Of a stretch of 64,000 nt of DNA, positions 8,100 through 16,272 are shown one piece after another. Numbering within the stretch: position 1 is the first letter of the stretch; each line of letters begins with the position of its first letter. The stretch comes from Ruminococcus sp. YE71. Lineage in GTDB: Bacteria; Bacillota; Clostridia; Oscillospirales; Ruminococcaceae. The DNA lies in contig NZ_FPIR01000003.1 of assembly GCF_900119155.1 (NCBI RefSeq), positions 62,001 through 126,000 on the forward strand, given 5' to 3'. The notes beneath the pieces are model-generated. The model did not search any database and was not told where the DNA came from. It worked only from the letters and a program-made list of their open reading frames with translations. The position numbers and the translations under genes were made by a program.

Positions 8100-9447
8100 C
8101 GGCTTTCACCTCCATAGCTGCAAGCGGATAAACGCTTCCGCCTGTTCCCTGCGCCGTCAGCGCGAGTGCGGTCTCACGCGGATAGAACCGCGTGCTCATT
8201 ACCTTTTCGCCGCCGTTCAGATAGACCTCCACTGAGGACATATCCGCTATCATCTCCATGCCCGTGAACTTTCCGAGCTTCACACGGCGGACATCTCTGC
8301 CGCCGCTGACTTCCATGTCGGTGAACCGCATCGTGAAGATGCCGTCCCCGTAGGAAAGTTTCAGCACACCGCCAAGGTCGAGTGTGAACCTCTCACACGG
8401 CGAGAGCGACGCGAAGTAGAACGGAAGCTCTGTCGTGACCATTCCGCCGTCCTTCAGTTCGGCGGGGCTGCCTTTTCTGCCGTTCAGCTCCCATACGGGG
8501 CGCTGACAGATGCCGCCGTCCTCACGGAGCGTCAGCTCTCTCGGGAAGGTCAGGCAGTGCTGCCACCCGAGTTCGGCAGTCGGGTTCGAGTAGGGGATGT
8601 CGCCGATGCCCATCCAGCCGATGAGCAGCACCCTGCTGCCCTGCCCCCTGCCGTCGGGAGCGATGAAGCTCTGGGGCGCGTAGAAGTCGAAACCGTAGTC
8701 CCACTCCTCGAAGTCACGGAGAGTGTCGTCGTATCTGAAATAGCCCGAGCTGTAGACGTTCTGGTGTTCGGTCTCGCCGTGGGGCATACCTTGGGGCGAG
8801 ATGCCGAGGAAGCGTTTTCCGCCGACGTCGATGACATCGGGGCACTCCCACATATAGCCGAAGTCGGGGACGGACAGCTCGTAGTCAAATGACCAGTCAG
8901 TCAGGTCGTCCGAGCGGTAGAACAGCACGCAGCCCTTGTCGTCAAGAGTCCTCGCGCCGAGCACCATGCGGTAAACTCCGTCCTCTTCCCAGACCTTCGG
9001 GTCGCGGACATGGCAGGAGCAGTAGTCGGGGTAGTCGGCGTTTCTGAGGAGCGTCTGTTTTTCGCTCATGGTCACGCCGTCGGCAGTGGTGACGCGGATA
9101 ACGTTCGCGCCGCGCCCCGAGGTGATATAGTCGTGGTCGCCCTCTTCCTTGACGTTGCCCGTATAGAAGAGGTTCAGCAGCCCGTCCTTTACGAAACCGC
9201 AGCCCGAGTAAACTCCGCTGCGGTCATCGGGATGGTCGGGACGCATCACTGCTCCCGTGAAGCGCAGGTGAATCAGGTCTTTGCCCGACCAGTGGCCCCA
9301 GCATTTGCCGCCGCTGCCGTATGCGCTTTCGGGAGAGTACTGGAAGTAAATGTGATATTCGCCGTTAAAGAAGCTCAGACCGTTGGGGTCGTTGAGCCAT
9401 CCGCTTTTCGGTTCTAAATGGAGCTTTTGTCTCCAGTCATTTTTCAT
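8092..9447 (-). CDS. scrB: Sucrose-6-phosphate hydrolase, GH32
   Basis: 451 residues, no signal peptide, so cytoplasmic. GH32 landmarks in order: WLNDPNG near residue 17 with the nucleophile Asp, the central RDPKVW motif with the transition-state Asp, and WECPD with the acid/base Glu. Cleaves sucrose-6-phosphate delivered by the PTS permease into glucose-6-phosphate and fructose. Sits between scrA and scrK. Start ATG 9447 with AAAGGA about 11 bp upstream. The 158-bp scrA-scrB gap holds a GGCGGAAG/CTTCCGCC hairpin without a T tract, possibly an mRNA processing or stability element. Confidence 0.95.
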   Translation of the reverse strand: MKNDWRQKLHLEPKSGWLNDPNGLSFFNGEYHIYFQYSPESAYGSGGKCWGHWSGKDLIHLRFTGAVMRPDHPDDRSGVYSGCGFVKDGLLNLFYTGNVKEEGDHDYITSGRGANVIRVTTADGVTMSEKQTLLRNADYPDYCSCHVRDPKVWEEDGVYRMVLGARTLDDKGCVLFYRSDDLTDWSFDYELSVPDFGYMWECPDVIDVGGKRFLGISPQGMPHGETEHQNVYSSGYFRYDDTLRDFEEWDYGFDFYAPQSFIAPDGRGQGSRVLLIGWMGIGDIPYSNPTAELGWQHCLTFPRELTLREDGGICQRPVWELNGRKGSPAELKDGGMVTTELPFYFASLSPCERFTLDLGGVLKLSYGDGIFTMRFTDMEVSGGRDVRRVKLGKFTGMEMIADMSSVEVYLNGGEKVMSTRFYPRETALALTAQGTGGSVYPLAAMEVKADV

Positions 9448-9605
9448 GGGGCATCAGTCCTTTAGCTGTTGTGACCCCTGCGGCGGCGGAAGTTTCGCTT
9501 CACTGCTTCCGCCTGTTCAGAGGTTTGTCCGCGGCTGCCGTTATTATTCAAGAATCGGTATTACATTTTGCGTATTGAAGCTGGTTTACGGCCTGCCGCA
9601 GATGT

Positions 9606-11480
9606 TCACTTGGTGGTGCTGATAAGTTCGTCGAGCAGATCAACGTGTCCGTCTGCCATGAGCGAAATATCCGAATAATCGTCTGCATTGGTGATGATAA
9701 CGGGAGTGATGGTCTTATAGCCCTTGCTCTCGATGAGATCCTTGTCGAAGCTGATGAGAGTCTGACCTCTCTTGAAGCGTTCGCCGTCGCCAACGTGAGC
9801 AGTGTAGCCTTCGCCGTTGAGTTCAACGGTATTGATGCCGATGTGTATGAGCATCTCCATGCCGTTGTCAAGGGTGAGGCCTACAGCGTGGTGAGTATCG
9901 AACAGCATTGTAACTATGCCGTCAGCGGGAGCAACTACCTTACCGTCGATAGGCTCAACTGCTGCGCCCTTTCCGAGAACTTCGGTCGCGAAGGTCTCAT
10001 CGGGAACGTCTGCCATAGCGATAGCCTTGCCGCAAAGCGGAGAGTATACGATAGTGTCGTCAAATTGTCTGCCTGCGGTATAAGCCGCGTTCTTTTCTAT
10101 CTTGTGGTCAACGTCGTCCTCTTCGTCCTGATACAGGAAATAAGAGATCACGAAAGCTACTACAGCCGCGATGATGAAGGTGAGCAGATAGCCGACGAAA
10201 GTCTCGGTAGTGATAAGGAATCCGAATACGCCTGTAACGCCGTTAGCGGTAGCGTAAACGCCTGTCAGCGAAGCCGCAGCCGCGCCGCACGCGCCGCCTA
10301 TCATACCAGCGATAAGGGGCTTTACGAAACGAACGTTTACACCGAAGATTGCGGGCTCGGTGATGCCGAGGAATGCGGAAAGGGATGCGGGAAGTGCCAG
10401 CGACTTGATCTTCTGCTGCTTGGTCTTGAATGCTACTGCGAGTGCAGCCGCGCCCTGTGCAACGTTTGCAGCGGTAGCGATAGGCATCCAGGTGTTCTTT
10501 CCGTCGTCAGCGAGCATCGCAAGCTCGATGGCATTGTACATATGGTGAACGCCTGCAACAACGGTAGGTGCGTAAGCGCCGCCCATGAGGAATGCGCCGA
10601 CGCCGAAGGGGATAGCGATAAGTGCCTTTGCTCCGCTGAGTACCCATGTCTCAAGCTGCGAGAATACAGGACCGATAACGGTCATGGTAAAGAAGCCTGT
10701 AACGAGTACGGTAACGAGCGGAGTAACGAACAGGTCGATGACCTCGGGAACTCTCTTGTGAAGCCATTTTTCCAGCTTCGACATGAGGAGGACAGAGATG
10801 ACTACGGGGATAACGTGACCCTGATAGCCCGTGTTCTGTATATTCCAGAGACCGAACCAGGACCAGAGGGTCGAGGTCTCAGCGCCTGCTGCCGACCATG
10901 CATTGATGAGACTCGGGTGGATCATTATCATACCGATGACCGCGCCGAGGTAGATGTTGCCGCCGAATATCTTCGCCGCGCTGACCGCGATGAGTATCGG
11001 GAGGAATGTGAGAGCTGCATTGGAGAAGATGTCCAGCAGCCCGAAGAGATGCGAACCTGCCATTTCCGGGAAAGCCTTCGACAGACCGCCCAGCAGTCCG
11101 CAGAGAAGACCCGTAGCCACGATGGCGGGGATGATAGGAACGAAGATGTCGCCGATGGTCTTTATCGCACGCTTGTAGAACGGACCTTTTGCCGCAGCTA
11201 CAGCCGATGCGTCATCCTTCGAGGCAGCTTCCACGCCCGAGAGCTTGATGAACTCGTCATAGACCTTGTTTACCGTGCCGGTGCCGATGATGACCTGAAG
11301 CTGACCCGCAGCCTCGAAGACACCCTTAACGCCTTCAACGTTATCGAGCGCTTTTTTCTGCACCTTGCTGTTGTCTGCAATAACGAGTCTCAGTCTCGTT
11401 GCACAATGGGCTGCGCTTACAATATTGGTCTTGCCGCCTATAGCGGTAAGTATCTCATACGCGCACTTGTTGTAATCCAT
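9606..11480 (-). CDS. scrA: Sucrose-type PTS permease EIIBCA
   Basis: 624 residues in the order IIB-IIC-IIA. IIB: residues 1-90 with SAAHCATRLRL, phospho-Cys26. IIC: about 100-455, roughly ten membrane helices with the conserved glucose-family region around GITEPAIFGVN. IIA: about 480-624 with the two active-site histidines (DTHHAVG and LIHIGINTVEL, the second at about 546). Carrying its own IIA makes the transporter self-sufficient downstream of HPr. Substrate sucrose is inferred from scrB, scrK and scrR beside it; a trehalose-type specificity is less likely because no trehalase is present. AAGGAG precedes ATG 11480. Confidence 0.94.
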   Translation of the reverse strand: MDYNKCAYEILTAIGGKTNIVSAAHCATRLRLVIADNSKVQKKALDNVEGVKGVFEAAGQLQVIIGTGTVNKVYDEFIKLSGVEAASKDDASAVAAAKGPFYKRAIKTIGDIFVPIIPAIVATGLLCGLLGGLSKAFPEMAGSHLFGLLDIFSNAALTFLPILIAVSAAKIFGGNIYLGAVIGMIMIHPSLINAWSAAGAETSTLWSWFGLWNIQNTGYQGHVIPVVISVLLMSKLEKWLHKRVPEVIDLFVTPLVTVLVTGFFTMTVIGPVFSQLETWVLSGAKALIAIPFGVGAFLMGGAYAPTVVAGVHHMYNAIELAMLADDGKNTWMPIATAANVAQGAAALAVAFKTKQQKIKSLALPASLSAFLGITEPAIFGVNVRFVKPLIAGMIGGACGAAAASLTGVYATANGVTGVFGFLITTETFVGYLLTFIIAAVVAFVISYFLYQDEEDDVDHKIEKNAAYTAGRQFDDTIVYSPLCGKAIAMADVPDETFATEVLGKGAAVEPIDGKVVAPADGIVTMLFDTHHAVGLTLDNGMEMLIHIGINTVELNGEGYTAHVGDGERFKRGQTLISFDKDLIESKGYKTITPVIITNADDYSDISLMADGHVDLLDELISTTK

Positions 11481-11553
11481 AAAATCAACTCCTTAAAAAG
11501 GTCGCGGTCTCGATGCGGTCTTACGCCCAGCATCGGATTTGTATCTTAAATAG

Positions 11554-11582
11554 ATTATAACACACTATTCCTGAAATGTCTA
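11554..11582 (-). promoter_or_regulatory. Promoter of the scrA operon
   Basis: Minus strand TAGACA (11577-11582), 17-bp spacer, TATAAT (11554-11559), about 75 bp before scrA and downstream of the scrR stop, so the structural genes can be transcribed separately from the repressor gene. Confidence 0.7.
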
Positions 11583-11599
11583 TTGACGGACTGCGAGAA

Positions 11600-11637
11600 T
11601 TTCACACTTTCATTCAGTTGGTTTCACACAGTTTCAT
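11600..11637 (-). promoter_or_regulatory. Possible regulator sites upstream of scrA
   Basis: On the minus strand TGTGAAA occurs twice with a 22-bp period (11622-11628 and 11600-11606), and another TGAAAC lies just beyond. They sit 18-40 bp upstream of the -35 box on one face of the helix. Candidate binding sites for the LacI-type regulator or an activator; motif only. Confidence 0.35.
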
Positions 11638-11648
11638 ACTCACTTTTG

Positions 11649-12644
11649 TCAAAAGTCGCTAAATAGCGTACTTTCTCTCTCGATAACAGTATAGTCGAGC
11701 CGAAGCGTCCTGCTCACCCCGTCGCCGTGGCGCAGGTCTCTCAGCAGAAGCTCCGCGGCATTGATGCCCGAAGTCTTGTAGTGAAAGTGCGCCGTGGTCA
11801 GCGAGGGGGCGGACACCCTGCCGAACTTGCTGTCGCCCACCGAGCACATCATGATATCCTCTGGTATCCTGATGCCCGACTCACGGCAGTAGAGGACTGC
11901 ACCCAGCGCGATGGTATCGGTGGCGCAGAAGATGCAGTCGGGTCTGCTCCTGCCCGAAAGCAGGTGCTTCGCCTTTTCGTAGCCCGAGTCCATGTTGAAC
12001 TGTGCGGTCTCAAAGAAGTGCGGATCGACCGTGAGACCTGCATCCCTCACAGCCGCGTCGAAGCCGTCACGCCGAGCCTTCCCTGCCGCGAGGTCTTCAA
12101 GCGTAACGCCGATAAATGCAGGCTTTTTCGCGCCTTTCCCGAGCATGAGCGAAGTCAGTGCGTAAGCCGCGCCGTAGTCGTTGTGGCACACGCAGTTGAA
12201 ACCGCTCAGCTCCTGGCCGACTATCACCACGGGCACCCTCATCTTTTTCAGCACCGACATATGCAGTTCGGTGAATATGGTCGCCAACAGGATAACGCCG
12301 TCAACGCGGTTGTTGTGGAACAGGTCGAGCGACGCCACCTCACGCTTGTAGTCGTTGGCAGTGTTGACCAGCAGCAGCTCGTAGCCCTCGGCTTCGAGCA
12401 CATCGCTGATGCCCTCGACCACCCTCGCGCAGCTCTCGCTCGACAGCTTCGGGATGATGACCCCGACCAGCTTTGTCACGCGCTTTTTCGACGATCTGGC
12501 GGTGATATTCGGGGCGTAGCCCGTCTGTTCAATGGCTTTTTCGATAAGTTCGCGTTTGTCGTCACTGAGGTAGCCGTTATTGAAGTATCTGCTGACAGCC
12601 GACCTGGAGACACCCGCGATCTCTGCGAACTCTGATATGTTCAT
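11649..12644 (-). CDS. scrR: LacI-family transcriptional regulator, probable sucrose repressor
   Basis: 331 residues. The N-terminal helix-turn-helix MNISEFAEIAGVSRSAVSRY, the hinge, and a periplasmic-binding-protein-like effector domain (from about residue 60, KLVGVIIPKLSSE) define the LacI family. Start ATG 12644 behind AAGGGGG; an in-frame extension further upstream lies inside the promoter and is not used. It has its own promoter and precedes scrA on the same strand, so control of the sucrose operon is inferred. Symbol given by context; the effector, probably sucrose-6-phosphate or fructose, is not proven. Confidence 0.88.
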   Translation of the reverse strand: MNISEFAEIAGVSRSAVSRYFNNGYLSDDKRELIEKAIEQTGYAPNITARSSKKRVTKLVGVIIPKLSSESCARVVEGISDVLEAEGYELLLVNTANDYKREVASLDLFHNNRVDGVILLATIFTELHMSVLKKMRVPVVIVGQELSGFNCVCHNDYGAAYALTSLMLGKGAKKPAFIGVTLEDLAAGKARRDGFDAAVRDAGLTVDPHFFETAQFNMDSGYEKAKHLLSGRSRPDCIFCATDTIALGAVLYCRESGIRIPEDIMMCSVGDSKFGRVSAPSLTTAHFHYKTSGINAAELLLRDLRHGDGVSRTLRLDYTVIERESTLFSDF

Positions 12645-12657
12645 ATGAAACCCCCTT

Positions 12658-12675
12658 ATGAAACCGATTCCCATA
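12658..12675 (-). promoter_or_regulatory. Possible autoregulatory operator of scrR
   Basis: ATGAAACCGATTCCCAT resembles the LacI-family operator pattern (TGAAACCG followed by an imperfect mirror arm) and overlaps the predicted transcription start, just after the scrR -10 box, a position fit for self-repression. Motif match only. Confidence 0.4.
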
Positions 12676-12680
12676 ATCAC

Positions 12681-12709
12681 ATTATACCACATCCCGTGCA
12701 AAAAATCAA
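12681..12709 (-). promoter_or_regulatory. Promoter of scrR
   Basis: Minus strand TTGATT (12704-12709), 17 bp, TATAAT (12681-12686), about 37 bp from the ATG. Confidence 0.6.
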
Positions 12710-12755
12710 GCCCAAAAAGCACGACATTCTGTATAATTTCCCAATCACTTTTTTG

Positions 12756-12784
12756 TTGACATTTCTTTTGCTATATGATATAAT
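12756..12784 (+). promoter_or_regulatory. Perfect consensus promoter of the sugar transferase gene
   Basis: TTGACA (12756-12761), 17 bp, TATAAT (12779-12784): an exact sigma-A consensus, giving a leader of about 110 nt before ATG 12904. Confidence 0.8.
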
Positions 12785-12852
12785 AAAAAGGTAAGCACTG
12801 TAACGCAGGGTTTACGTGACTGTCGAACCGTTTACGGCAAGACACGACAGCA

Positions 12853-12891
12853 ATTCTTTGGTGTACAGGACAAGCAGCGAAGTGTTTTTTT
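12853..12891 (+). promoter_or_regulatory. Possible attenuator hairpin in the sugar transferase leader
   Basis: ATTCTTTG (12853-12860) can pair with CGAAGTGT (12878-12885) with one mismatch and G-U pairs, and is followed at once by seven T residues ending next to the ribosome-binding site. It looks like a weak intrinsic terminator inside the 5' leader. No known riboswitch family recognised. Confidence 0.35.
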
Positions 12892-12903
12892 GAGGTGATA
12901 CCA

Positions 12904-13617
12904 ATGCCGCAGACAGCCATAAGACGCCTGCCCGAGACCGAGCAGCGCGCCGAGATACTCATGACGAGGGCGAAGAAGCATGATGATACAGTTCCTCCGC
13001 TCGATTTCGTGTATGAAGAAAAGCCGCTTTACGAAGGCGCGAAGAGACTTTTCGACATCATCCTGTCGCTGACGGCGCTGATACTGCTGTCGCCTGTTAT
13101 AATGATAACGGCGGCTATGATAATGATCCGCGACCCCGGCAACCCGTTCTTCTCGCAGGACAGAGTCGGCAAAAACGGCAAGCATTTCCGCATTTACAAG
13201 ATGCGTTCGATGTACAAGAATGCGGAGAGTGCGAAAGCGGCGCTGATGGCGCGTAACGAATCTGAGGGCTGCAACTTCAAGATCAGGCAGGATCCGAGGG
13301 TGCTGGGCAAGCTGGGCAAGTTCATCCGCAGTTCTTCGATCGACGAGCTGCCGCAGCTGCTGAACATACTGAAAGGCGAGATGTCGTTTATCGGGCCGCG
13401 TCCGTTCATCCCGAGGGAGCAGGAGCAGCTGACAGCTGACAGACTGCTGGTAAAGCCCGGGCTTTCGTGTTACTGGCAGGTAAACGGAAAGAATTCGCTT
13501 TCGACAGAGATGAGCGAGTATTGTGACAGGAAGTACATTATGGACAGGTCTATCATCACCGACCTTGGAATCGTGATGAAGACGCTGTATATAGTAATGA
13601 ACAACAGAAATACGTAA
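12904..13617 (+). CDS. Undecaprenyl-phosphate sugar-1-phosphate transferase (bacterial sugar transferase family)
   Basis: 237 residues. One strong hydrophobic helix at about 46-72, then the cytoplasmic catalytic domain with DRVGKNGKHFRIYKMRSM, RSSSIDELPQLLNILKGEMS and the FIGPRPF motif, ending in the PGL..WQVNG region. Members transfer a hexose-1-phosphate from a UDP-sugar to undecaprenyl phosphate to start an exopolysaccharide or glycan repeat unit at the membrane. ATG 12904 follows GAGGTG with correct spacing; a GTG at 12895 is part of that site. No glycosyltransferases, flippase or polymerase adjoin it, so its polymer must be built by genes elsewhere. Confidence 0.9.
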   Translation: MPQTAIRRLPETEQRAEILMTRAKKHDDTVPPLDFVYEEKPLYEGAKRLFDIILSLTALILLSPVIMITAAMIMIRDPGNPFFSQDRVGKNGKHFRIYKMRSMYKNAESAKAALMARNESEGCNFKIRQDPRVLGKLGKFIRSSSIDELPQLLNILKGEMSFIGPRPFIPREQEQLTADRLLVKPGLSCYWQVNGKNSLSTEMSEYCDRKYIMDRSIITDLGIVMKTLYIVMNNRNT

Positions 13618-13622
13618 AACCA

Positions 13623-13653
13623 AGCGGTGTTCGTAAAGAGCACCGCTTTTTTT
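13623..13653 (+). terminator. Terminator after the sugar transferase gene
   Basis: AGCGGTG/CACCGCT stem with a 12-nt loop and a run of T, 6 bp after the stop. Confidence 0.88.
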
Positions 13654-13667
13654 GCAAAAAGCAACAA

Positions 13668-14304
13668 CGTCCCGACCTCGCCAGAGACTCAAAAAGTTTA
13701 GGAGGGGTCTGGGGAGACCCTTTTCAAAGGGTCCCCCAGCAGGGGCTCGGGGACGGCGTCCCCGCCAAGGGAATAAGGCTTTGAAGCCAAAGCGCACCAA
13801 CATCCCCCCACCAACATAAAATCGGCAAATCCCGAACCAAACATCCAAAAAGGCGCAGACCCAAAAGTCCGCGCCTTTCTCTAAAGAACAATAGATTTGC
13901 CGATTTTATTTTCGCGAGAGAGCGCAAGCGATTCGAGTGAAACACCCCATCGCACCGAAGGTGCGACAAAGCTACATCTCAAAGCACTCGGTTTGTGCAG
14001 TTCGGAGAAATCGCTGGCGCGATTTTGGGGGCTTTGCCAAAAGTCGCTTCGCTCTTTTGGCAAAATAAAATCGGCATTTCACGCTTCGAGGGTTTGTTTG
14101 AACTCGTCTTTCATGTTGAGTTCTTTTCCTCGGGTTTTCGGGAAATGCCGATTTTATTTTTGGTCGGGGCGTTTGTGCGCTTTGGCTTCAAAGCTATGTT
14201 CCCAGGGCGGGGACGCTGTCCCCGAGCCCCTGCTGGGGGACCCTTTGAAAAGGGTCTCCCCAGACCCCTCCTAAACTTTTTGAGTCTCTGGCGAGGACGG
14301 GACG
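13668..14304. repeat. Family B composite palindromic element, copy B1
   Basis: About 637 bp with no coding signal. Outer arms of about 140 bp are inverted copies (13668-13810 against 14165-14304): CGTCCCG..CTCGCCAGAGACTC, AAAGTTTAGGAGGGGTCTGG, hairpin GACCCTTTTCAAAGGGTC, then CGGGGACGGCGTCCCCG and GGCTTTGAAGCCAAAGCGCA. Inside lie two hairpin units with conserved 14-16 bp stems and about 60-nt loops (AAAATCGGCAAAT at 13819 with its mate at 13893; AAAATCGGCATTTC at 14067 with its mate at 14143) around a core that has GCGAGAGAGCGCAAGCGATT and GCCAAAAGTCGCTTCGCTC. A second copy lies at 63425-64000. Confidence 0.85.
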
Positions 14305-14412
14305 GAGACTCTGTCCCTGAGTCACTGTTTTGGGAGCCTTTGTAGCCGTGCGCAGCTAAGGCGGGGGTCTCCCTCCCTCCTAAACTTTTTTCTGCCCTGG
14401 CGAGGACGGGAC
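14305..14412. repeat. Degenerate family B arm with the 19-bp module
   Basis: Contains GTCTCCCTCCCTCCTAAACTTTTT and CTGGCGAGGACGGGACG, the same outer-arm pieces as B1, plus GCCGTGCGCAGCTAAGGCG at 14345-14363. It directly follows B1 and reaches to 10 bp from the prfC stop, so prfC has no ordinary terminator. Confidence 0.7.
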
Positions 14413-14422
14413 GTGGGTTGGG

Positions 14423-16018
14423 TTACTGTAATTCTCCTCTGCTGAATTCGCTCAGCTCAAGTCCCTCATTTCTCTCAAGCGCCCAGCGGATGTTCCACTC
14501 GCTCGTGAAAAGTAACAACGGACGCTCCCTCATGTCATTCACTACCTTCGTGTCGGAACTCAGCTTCAGATCCTTCGGCTCGGCAGGCGACTTGTCTATC
14601 CATCTGATGTACGAATATCCCAAGCCTTCCTTTATCATGTCCACACCGTACTCGTTCTTCATGCGGTACTCAAATACGTCGAACTGGAGCACGCCGACAA
14701 CGCCGACAATGACTTCCTCCATGCCCAGCAGCGGCTCGCGGAAGATCTGTATCGCACCTTCCTGCGCTATCTGCGTGATGCCCTTCACAAACTGCTTGCG
14801 CTTCATCGTGTCCTTCGAGCGGTAACGCATGAAATGCTCGGGCGCAAACGTCGGGATGCCCTCGAACATGAACTTCTTCGATGGTGCGCAGACCGTGTCG
14901 CCGATCGAGAAAATGCCGGGGTCGAACACGCCGATGATGTCGCCTGCATACGCTTCGTCAATGATCTCACGCTCCTGAGCCATGATCTGCTGCGGCTGCG
15001 ACAGACGCATCTTCTTGCCGCCCTGAACGTGCAGTACGTCCATCTCCTTGTCGAACTTGCCCGAGCAGACACGCAGGAACGTGATGCGGTCGCGGTGCGC
15101 CTTGTTCATGTTCGCCTGTATCTTGAACACGAACGCCGAAAAATCGGGCGAGAACGGGTCGATGACTCCCTCGGTAGAGGTTCGCGGCATCGGCGGCGGC
15201 GTCATTTGCAGGAACTTTTCGAGGAACGGCTCAACACCGAAATTCGTCAGCGCCGAACCGAAGAACACGGGCGAAAGTCTTCCGCTGTGTACCGCTTCGA
15301 GGTCGAGCTCGTCCGACGCGCCGTCGAGAAGCTCGATGTCGTCGCGCAGAGTCTCGTAGTTGGTGTCGCCTAGTATGTCAGCGAGTGCGGGGTCGGACAG
15401 GTCAGCCTCGTTCGCGCTGACCTTGTGGCTGCCGCCCGTCGGGTCGAACCATATAACGCGGCGGCTGTTTCTGTCGAACACGCCCTTGAAATCCTTGCCC
15501 GAGCCGATCGGCCAGTTGATGGGGCAGGTGGGCATACCAAGCTCGTTCTCGATCTCGTCGATGAGGTCGAAGGGGTTCCTCGCCTCACGGTCGAGCTTGT
15601 TGATGAACGTGAATATCGGGATGTGTCTCATGGCGCAGACCTTGAACAGCTTTCTGGTCTGGTTCTCGACACCCTTTGAAGCGTCGATGACCATGACCGC
15701 CGAGTCAGCCGCCATAAGTGTACGGTAGGTATCCTCCGAGAAGTCCTGATGACCGGGAGTGTCGAGGATGTTGATAACGTGGTCGGCGTACTTGAACTGC
15801 ATTACCGAGGACGTTACCGAGATACCTCTCTGCTTTTCTATCTCCATCCAGTCGGAAACTGCGTGACGGGAGTTTTTCTTGCCCTTTACAGCGCCTGCCT
15901 GTGCGATAGCACCGCCGTACAGCAGGAACTTCTCGGTAAGTGTCGTCTTACCTGCGTCAGGGTGAGAGATGATGGCGAAGGTTCGCCGTCTGTTTATTTC
16001 TTTTTCGAGTTCTGTCAT
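14423..16018 (-). CDS. prfC: Peptide chain release factor 3 (GTPase)
   Basis: 531 residues, full length for RF3. G1 SHPDAGKTTLTEK near the N-terminus, switch regions including the GISVTSSV segment, G3 DTPGHQDF, G4 NKLDRE, then the RF3-specific domains II and III. It removes RF1/RF2 from the ribosome after termination, using GTP. GGAGG precedes ATG 16018. Apparently monocistronic with its own promoter; its 3' side abuts a family B repeat. Confidence 0.97.
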   Translation of the reverse strand: MTELEKEINRRRTFAIISHPDAGKTTLTEKFLLYGGAIAQAGAVKGKKNSRHAVSDWMEIEKQRGISVTSSVMQFKYADHVINILDTPGHQDFSEDTYRTLMAADSAVMVIDASKGVENQTRKLFKVCAMRHIPIFTFINKLDREARNPFDLIDEIENELGMPTCPINWPIGSGKDFKGVFDRNSRRVIWFDPTGGSHKVSANEADLSDPALADILGDTNYETLRDDIELLDGASDELDLEAVHSGRLSPVFFGSALTNFGVEPFLEKFLQMTPPPMPRTSTEGVIDPFSPDFSAFVFKIQANMNKAHRDRITFLRVCSGKFDKEMDVLHVQGGKKMRLSQPQQIMAQEREIIDEAYAGDIIGVFDPGIFSIGDTVCAPSKKFMFEGIPTFAPEHFMRYRSKDTMKRKQFVKGITQIAQEGAIQIFREPLLGMEEVIVGVVGVLQFDVFEYRMKNEYGVDMIKEGLGYSYIRWIDKSPAEPKDLKLSSDTKVVNDMRERPLLLFTSEWNIRWALERNEGLELSEFSRGELQ

Positions 16019-16055
16019 ATTTTCCTCCGTTTATTTCGTGAATACATACATTGCT

Positions 16056-16084
16056 ATTATAGCACGCTATCCTCGGGAAATCAA
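16056..16084 (-). promoter_or_regulatory. Promoter of prfC
   Basis: Minus strand TTGATT (16079-16084), 17 bp, TATAAT (16056-16061), about 40 bp upstream of the start. Confidence 0.65.
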
Positions 16085-16241
16085 TGGATATTGTGTAAAT
16101 ATGAGCCATAGCGCAGCCCGAAAACACCGTGATACCGCGAAAACAAACGCAGTCCTCAGGGCGGCGTACACCCTGTCATCCCGACATTATCCCCGTACAT
16201 GATCTTTTCCGCTCCTTTTCGCCGCACTTTTCGTTTCAGAT

Positions 16242-16270
16242 AAAAACCTCTCCGACGGGGAGAGGTTTTC
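16242..16270 (-). terminator. Terminator after the 76-residue gene
   Basis: AAAACCTCTCC/GGAGAGGTTTT stem with a 4-6 nt loop and a T run on the minus strand, immediately behind the stop at 16273. Confidence 0.85.
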
Positions 16271-16272
16271 TA

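Noticed and set aside
9645-11549. 634-codon open frame opposite scrA
   Set aside because: Antisense shadow of a permease with complete IIB, IIC and IIA motifs; no ribosome-binding site or recognised fold.
12791-12903. c-di-GMP riboswitch before the sugar transferase
   Set aside because: The leader lacks the conserved core of either c-di-GMP class; only a weak attenuator-like hairpin is visible.
13724-14345. Several open frames of 60-125 codons in the family B element
   Set aside because: They come from palindromic, repeated sequence, lack ribosome-binding sites and differ between the two copies.
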